A stretch of 64,000 nt of DNA from Georgenia yuyongxinii (lineage in GTDB: Bacteria > Actinomycetota > Actinomycetes > Actinomycetales > Actinomycetaceae), in contig NZ_CP040915.1 of NCBI RefSeq assembly GCF_006352065.1, positions 3,968,001-4,032,000 on the forward strand, written 5' to 3'. The notes beneath the pieces are model-generated. The model ran no database searches, had not been told where the DNA came from, and saw only the letters and a list, made by a program, of their open reading frames with translations. Made by a program: the position numbers and the translations under genes. This document shows positions 59,945 through 64,000 of the stretch, in pieces. Numbering within the stretch: the stretch's first letter is position 1; every line of letters starts with the position of its first letter.

Positions 59945-61054
59945 CTACGGCCCCGCCGTGGGCCCGCAAGGCGGGCTGCCACCCCGCCTTCGGCGAGGAT
60001 ATCGCCGCCGACCGACAGAGGGAATGGTGGGGACGTCAGGGCGGCCCAGCTCGGCGACGGCGGCGGTGAAGACCGCCGGCAGCGCGCGGGCGGCGGGGAC
60101 CAGGGCGCGGCGCGTCGGCGGGGCGGAGGCGGCGAGCAGCAGCGTCTCGGTGAGCAGGCGGTATCGGCGCCCGATCTGGCGCCACCGCGCCTCGTAGTCC
60201 TGCGGCCGGCCGGCGGCGAGGGCGCGGACGGCGGCCTCGGCCTGGGCGAGCGCGAGCGAGATGCCCTCGCCCGTCAGGGCGTCGACGTACCCGCCGGCAT
60301 CGCCCACCAGCAGCACCCGGCCGGCCACCCGGGACCGCGCACGCTGGCGCAGCGGCCCGGCACCGCGCACGGCGGACGTCGGCTCCCCGGCCAGCCGCTC
60401 GCGCAGCTCGGGGAACGCGGCGAGGTGCCGGTCGTAGGGCAGGCGCCGGGCGGTGAGGATCGCGACGCCGACCTCGTCCTCGCCCACCGGGGTCACGTAC
60501 GCCTCGGCGTGCTCGGCCCAGTGCACCTCGACCAGGTCCGTCCACGGCGCGATCCCGACGTGGCGGCGCAGCCCGTACCGGCGGGGGCCACGGCTCGGCA
60601 CGTCCAGCCCGAGGCTGCGACGCAGCGGCGAGTGCAGCCCGTCTGCGGCGACCAGGTACCGCGCGGGCGTGCCGTCGACCAGGACCGCGCCGTCGTCCTG
60701 GCGTACCTCGCCGACGGCGCGCGGCTCGATCCGCACCCCGGCCGCCTCGACCGCCGCGAGCAGCGCGCCGTGCAGGGCCAGACGGCGCACGCCGCGGCCC
60801 GGTGCGCCCGGGAACGGGGCCTCCGCCGTGGTGCCGCCGGCCAGGTAGCGGATGCCGCGGAGCGGCCGGCCCGGCGGGTCCACACCCAGCCGGGCGAGCC
60901 GGGCGACGGCGGCCGGCATCAGGCCCTCGCCGCAGGCCTTGTCGATGGTGCCGGCGCGGGGCTCGCGCACCTCCACGCTCATCCCGGCCCGGGCGGCGTG
61001 CAGGGCGGTGGCCAGCCCGGCCGGCCCGCCGCCGGCGACGACGAGGTCGATCAT
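59945..61054 (-). CDS. FAD-dependent oxidoreductase, geranylgeranyl-reductase-like
   Basis: A 369-residue flavoprotein of the GGR/UbiH-like group. The FAD fold is VVAGGGPAGLATALHAARAG at the N-terminus, CGEGLMPAAVARLARLGV is the group signature near residue 40 and GDAGGYVDALTGEGISLAL binds the pyrophosphate of FAD (about residue 265). It may hydroxylate or reduce the polyketide or prenyl product made by its neighbours. It overlaps the methyltransferase gene by 4 bp and ends a minus-strand operon. The C-terminal end is Arg/Gly/Pro-rich. Confidence 0.8.
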   Translation of the reverse strand: MIDLVVAGGGPAGLATALHAARAGMSVEVREPRAGTIDKACGEGLMPAAVARLARLGVDPPGRPLRGIRYLAGGTTAEAPFPGAPGRGVRRLALHGALLAAVEAAGVRIEPRAVGEVRQDDGAVLVDGTPARYLVAADGLHSPLRRSLGLDVPSRGPRRYGLRRHVGIAPWTDLVEVHWAEHAEAYVTPVGEDEVGVAILTARRLPYDRHLAAFPELRERLAGEPTSAVRGAGPLRQRARSRVAGRVLLVGDAGGYVDALTGEGISLALAQAEAAVRALAAGRPQDYEARWRQIGRRYRLLTETLLLAASAPPTRRALVPAARALPAVFTAAVAELGRPDVPTIPSVGRRRYPRRRRGGSPPCGPTAGP

Positions 61055-61569
61055 CGCGCCGCCAGCAGGGCCCGGTTCTCTGCGCGGATCCGCACGGTCA
61101 GCAGGGCCGCGTTGGCCGCGGTGAACACGAGCGCGGTGACCCAGGCCGTGTGCACCAGCGGGAGGGCGAAGCCCTCCACCACCACCGCCACGTAGTTCGG
61201 GTGCCGGAACCACCGGTACGGGCCCCGGGCCACCAGCGGCAGGCCCGGCACCACGATGATGCGGGTGTTCCAGCGCGGGCCCAGGGTGGTGATGCACCAC
61301 CAGCGCAGCACCTGGGAGCCGACGGCCAGCGCCAGCATCGGCCAGCCCAGGGCGGGCACGAACGCCCGGCCCGCCCACCACACCTCTGCGAGCGCGCCCA
61401 GCAGCAGCGCCGTGTGGAGCACGACCATCACCGGGTAGTGCCCGAACCCCGTCTCCACGCCGCCGCGGGCGAAGCTCCACCGCGCGTTGCGGGTGGCGAC
61501 GACGAGCTCGGCCACCCGCTCGAGCCCCACCAGGAGCACGAGCGCCGTGAACCATAGGTGCGACGTCAT
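61051..61569 (-). CDS. ICMT-like membrane methyltransferase
   Basis: A 172-residue membrane protein of the isoprenylcysteine carboxyl methyltransferase family: four to five helices and the SAM-binding end [20 protein letters not shown] with the RHPNY motif. In type III polyketide clusters such enzymes (SrsB-like) O-methylate alkylresorcinol-type products. It overlaps both neighbours by 4 bp, so it is translated with the synthase and the flavoenzyme. Confidence 0.85.
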   Translation of the reverse strand: MTSHLWFTALVLLVGLERVAELVVATRNARWSFARGGVETGFGHYPVMVVLHTALLLGALAEVWWAGRAFVPALGWPMLALAVGSQVLRWWCITTLGPRWNTRIIVVPGLPLVARGPYRWFRHPNYVAVVVEGFALPLVHTAWVTALVFTAANAALLTVRIRAENRALLAAR

Positions 61570-62660
61570 GCCTGCAGCAGGACCAGCTCGAGGCTGAACC
61601 CTGGCCCCATGGCCATCATCACGCCGGGGGCGCCGGGCTCGGGCGGGCGGTGGTCGAGGGTGTCCCGCAAGATGTGCAAGACCGAGGCGGAGGAGAGGTT
61701 CCCGACCCGGCGCAGCGACTCGGTGGTCAGCGCGAGCGCGTCCGGGTCGACGCCAAGGGTGACGGCGAGGGAGTCGATGACCTTGGGCCCGCCAGGGTGG
61801 CACACCCACCAGCCGACGTCCTCGACGGCCAGGCCGTGCTGGGCCAGGAACGCTGCGACGTCGCCGCCCACCCGGTCGCGCACGAGGTCGGGGACCTCGA
61901 CGCCCAGGACGATCCGGAAACCGGTGGGGCCCACGTCCCACCCCATGGCCTCCTCGGTGCCCGGGTAGATCCGGGAGCGGCTGGCGACCACGGACGGCGC
62001 CGTGCCGGTACCCGATCGTCCGTCCGGTGCGTCGCCGCCGCCGGCCAGCGGGTGCTCCGCGCCGACCGCGACCAGGGCGGCGGCGCCGTCGCCGAACAGG
62101 CCCGAGGCGACCAGGTTCGCCGTCGAGGTGTCGTCGCGCTGGATGGTCAGCGAGCACAGCTCGACGGCCACCAGCGCGGCGACCGCACCGGGGTGGCCGA
62201 GGAGGTAGTCGTGCAGGCGCGCGGTGCCCGCGGCCCCGGCCATGCAGCCCAGGCCGAGCATCGGCAGGCGCACGACGTCGTCGCGCAGGCCCAGTCGGGC
62301 TCCGATGCGCGCCTCGAGCGAGGGCACGGCGAGCCCGGTGATCGTGGTGGAGACGATGAGGTCGACGTCGCTCGGGGCCAGCCCCGCCCGGTCCAGCGCC
62401 CCGGTCAGGGCCCGGGCCCCCAGCTCCACGGCCGCCTCGATGAACGCGTCGTTCGCCTGGCCGAAGTCCGTCAGCTCGGCGTAGCGCTCCAGCGGGAGGG
62501 CGAGGTAGCGCTGGTCCACCCCGGAGCTGGCGTGCACGCGGCGCAGCAGGGCGTCGGTCCGGCCCGCGGCGCCGATCATCCCGGCGACGGCGTCGGTGAC
62601 GACGTCCTGGGCGTAGCGGTGCTCGGGGAGGACCGCCTCGACTCCGACCAGGTGGGTCAT
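61566..62660 (-). CDS. Type III polyketide synthase
   Basis: A 364-residue homodimeric condensing enzyme of the chalcone-synthase superfamily that extends an acyl-CoA with malonyl-CoA and cyclises it. The triad is visible: Cys in [11 protein letters not shown] (about residue 141), His in [13 protein letters not shown] (about 290) and Asn in [11 protein letters not shown] (about 322). Bacterial relatives in this context make alkylresorcinols or alkylpyrones. The ATG at 62660 lies 47 bp after the UbiA stop. Confidence 0.9.
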   Translation of the reverse strand: MTHLVGVEAVLPEHRYAQDVVTDAVAGMIGAAGRTDALLRRVHASSGVDQRYLALPLERYAELTDFGQANDAFIEAAVELGARALTGALDRAGLAPSDVDLIVSTTITGLAVPSLEARIGARLGLRDDVVRLPMLGLGCMAGAAGTARLHDYLLGHPGAVAALVAVELCSLTIQRDDTSTANLVASGLFGDGAAALVAVGAEHPLAGGGDAPDGRSGTGTAPSVVASRSRIYPGTEEAMGWDVGPTGFRIVLGVEVPDLVRDRVGGDVAAFLAQHGLAVEDVGWWVCHPGGPKVIDSLAVTLGVDPDALALTTESLRRVGNLSSASVLHILRDTLDHRPPEPGAPGVMMAMGPGFSLELVLLQA

Positions 62661-62707
62661 CGGCCGAGCGTAAGTCGGCCGGCCGACCTTCGCCGGGTGA
62701 ACGGCGG

Positions 62708-63508
62708 TCATCGCGCGGCCAGCATGACGACGTCCAGCAGGGCCAGGACCATCGCGGCCCGGAACGGGGCCTTGCCGCCGGTCCGCAGCGCCGCGCCGGC
62801 GAGCACGACGGCGGCGCCGCCCGCCGCCCCGGCCCACAGCGGCGTCGACCCGGCGGGCCCCAGGACGATGACCGCGGTGGCGGCCACCAGGCAGCCGAGC
62901 GCGCACAGTCCGCTGGCCCGGCCCCCGAGGCGGTGCGGCAGGCCGCGCACGCCGGTGGCGGCGTCGTCGTCGAGGTCGGGCAGCACGTTGAGCAGGTGCG
63001 CGCCCAGGCCCAGCAGGCCACCTGCCGCGACCATCCAGCCCGACGGCAGCTGCCAGGGGTCGAGCGCGAGCCACACGAGCACCGGCAGCGAGCCGAACGC
63101 GACGGTGTAGGGCACGAAGGACCACACCGTGCGCTTGAGCCCGAGGTTGTACGCCCAGCCCGACCCGACGCCGAGGACGAGGTGTACGAGCCCGGAGAGC
63201 AGCCCCGCGGCCAGCGAGGCGACCGTGCACACCGCGAGGACCAGCACCACGGCGCGGCGCACCAGCCCGCGCGGCAGCTCACCGGTGGCGATCGGCTTGT
63301 CGGCCCGGCCCACGCGGGCGTCGCGGTCGGCGTCGAGGAGGTCGTTGGACCAGCCGATGGACAGCTGCCCGGCCAGCACCGCGGTCACCAGCACCGCTCG
63401 GGTGCCCGGCTCGAGGCCGGCGACGACCGTCAGCACGGCGACCACGGTGGTGACCGCGAGCGTGGGTGCGAGGTGGCTGGCCCGCAGCAGCGCCAGGGTG
63501 GTGCGCAT
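62708..63508 (-). CDS. UbiA-family prenyltransferase
   Basis: A 266-residue membrane prenyltransferase with about eight helices. The two Asp-rich prenyl-diphosphate sites are present: [19 protein letters not shown] (about residue 54) and [20 protein letters not shown] (about 175). In this operon it may prenylate the aromatic product of the type III synthase. The 59-bp gap to the upstream prenyltransferase suggests one transcript. Confidence 0.85.
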   Translation of the reverse strand: MRTTLALLRASHLAPTLAVTTVVAVLTVVAGLEPGTRAVLVTAVLAGQLSIGWSNDLLDADRDARVGRADKPIATGELPRGLVRRAVVLVLAVCTVASLAAGLLSGLVHLVLGVGSGWAYNLGLKRTVWSFVPYTVAFGSLPVLVWLALDPWQLPSGWMVAAGGLLGLGAHLLNVLPDLDDDAATGVRGLPHRLGGRASGLCALGCLVAATAVIVLGPAGSTPLWAGAAGGAAVVLAGAALRTGGKAPFRAAMVLALLDVVMLAAR

Positions 63509-63567
63509 GGCAGCAGACCCTGGCACCTGGCGCGCCCGCGGGGAAGGAGCTGGTTGAGAGTCGCGCT

Positions 63568-64000
63568 TCACGTCAGGGCCATCCAGATGAGCAGCTGGGT
63601 GACGGCGAACCCGCTGACCGGGTTGAGCCACAGGAACCGCCGCCAGCCCGCGTGGGCCTCCTCGCACCGCTCGTCGGGCAGCGCCCGGAACGGCGCGATG
63701 GACACGAGGTAGGGCACCACGAGCAGGGCCGCGAGCCCGGCCGGCCACCCGGCCGTGAGCATGACCAGGCCGGCGAGGGCGTACGTGGCCATCGACGCGC
63801 GCACCGTGCGGGCCGCGCCGAGCCAGGTGGCCACCGAGGCCAGCCCGGCCGCCCGGTCCGCGGCGACGTCCTGCACGGCGCCGAACGCCTGCGAGGCCAT
63901 CCCCCACAGGAAGAAGGCGGCGAGCGTGGCCACGAGGGGTGCCGTCACCGGAGCCTCGACGAGCGCCAGCGCGACGACCGCGGGGCTGACGAAGTGGGTG
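63568..64000 (-). CDS. UbiA-family prenyltransferase, C-terminal part (lycopene-elongase-like)
   Basis: The frame is open to the window edge, so only about 143 C-terminal residues are seen. They contain the second Asp-rich motif in SQAFGAVQDVAADRAAGLAS and four helices (AFFLWGMASQA, TYALAGLVMLTAGW, LLVVPYLVSIAPF, GFAVTQLLIWMA). The VQDVAADRAAG motif is characteristic of the lycopene elongase/CrtEb-like group that makes C50 carotenoids, so a carotenoid cluster may continue beyond the window; this is not proven here. Confidence 0.75.
   Translation of the reverse strand, partial: THFVSPAVVALALVEAPVTAPLVATLAAFFLWGMASQAFGAVQDVAADRAAGLASVATWLGAARTVRASMATYALAGLVMLTAGWPAGLAALLVVPYLVSIAPFRALPDERCEEAHAGWRRFLWLNPVSGFAVTQLLIWMALT

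Noticed and set aside
1-64000. tRNA or rRNA genes
   Set aside because: No T-loop GGTTCGAATC-type sequence with matching stems and no rRNA-like stretch was recognised; a covariance search was not possible here.

Overview
The window is about 64 kb of very GC-rich DNA with short intergenic gaps, frequent GTG starts and many 4-bp ATGA/GTGA gene overlaps. Together with the gene content (two-component pair of the NarL type, two prenyltransferases beside a type III polyketide synthase, aa3-type oxidase subunit I, WYL regulator), this points to an actinomycete, most likely of the order Micrococcales (Cellulomonas/Georgenia-like). The genus cannot be settled from the sequence alone. Both ends of the window cut through genes: a copper P-type ATPase on the left and a UbiA-type prenyltransferase on the right.

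Left chromosomal part (1-35 kb): copper ATPase tail, vapBC toxin-antitoxin pair, sensor kinase and response regulator, a frameshifted HAD phosphatase, CPBP protease, a large flippase-like membrane protein with an internal kinase-like domain, a DUF2079 membrane protein, tandem fluoride channels (crcB), a CopC-like protein, gluconokinase, small enzymes, a WYL regulator next to a DrrAB-type ABC exporter, a divergent osmoprotectant (glycine-betaine type) ABC transporter whose binding protein looks circularly permuted, an aminotransferase, a three-gene DUF3618/holin-like operon, a sugar ABC importer and a Rieske-FAD oxidoreductase. Three intergenic gaps share a dispersed palindromic repeat built on GAGATGTCAT.

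The island (about 35.28-54.22 kb, 18.9 kb) is an integrated genetic element. It sits inside the gene for a DUF255/thioredoxin-domain protein, exactly at the codons for the conserved CHWC motif. The native first 53 codons are stranded at the left end, while the element's right end supplies a diverged replacement 5' end and upstream region, so the 657-residue protein is still encoded. A tyrosine recombinase lies beside the right end, and both ends carry copies of CGTGTATCACT that look like integrase arm sites. Cargo: an AbiEi-like antitoxin with a wrecked toxin partner, a small basic protein, an S1-domain protein, an ATPase plus PLD/MIT_C-like two-gene unit, two small HTH/excisionase-type proteins and an XRE regulator, a MobF-type relaxase broken by an amber codon and a frameshift, a methyltransferase-helicase-GIY-YIG operon (restriction-like) and a convergent PLD-type nuclease. 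The element therefore looks like a formerly conjugative or mobilisable, now immobilised, defence island.

Right chromosomal part (54-64 kb): the restored DUF255 gene, an unrecognised membrane-anchored protein, a DUF2231 membrane protein with a frameshift and a 20-bp tandem duplication, cytochrome c oxidase subunit I, and a minus-strand lipid biosynthesis operon (two UbiA prenyltransferases, type III polyketide synthase, ICMT-like methyltransferase, FAD-dependent reductase/hydroxylase).
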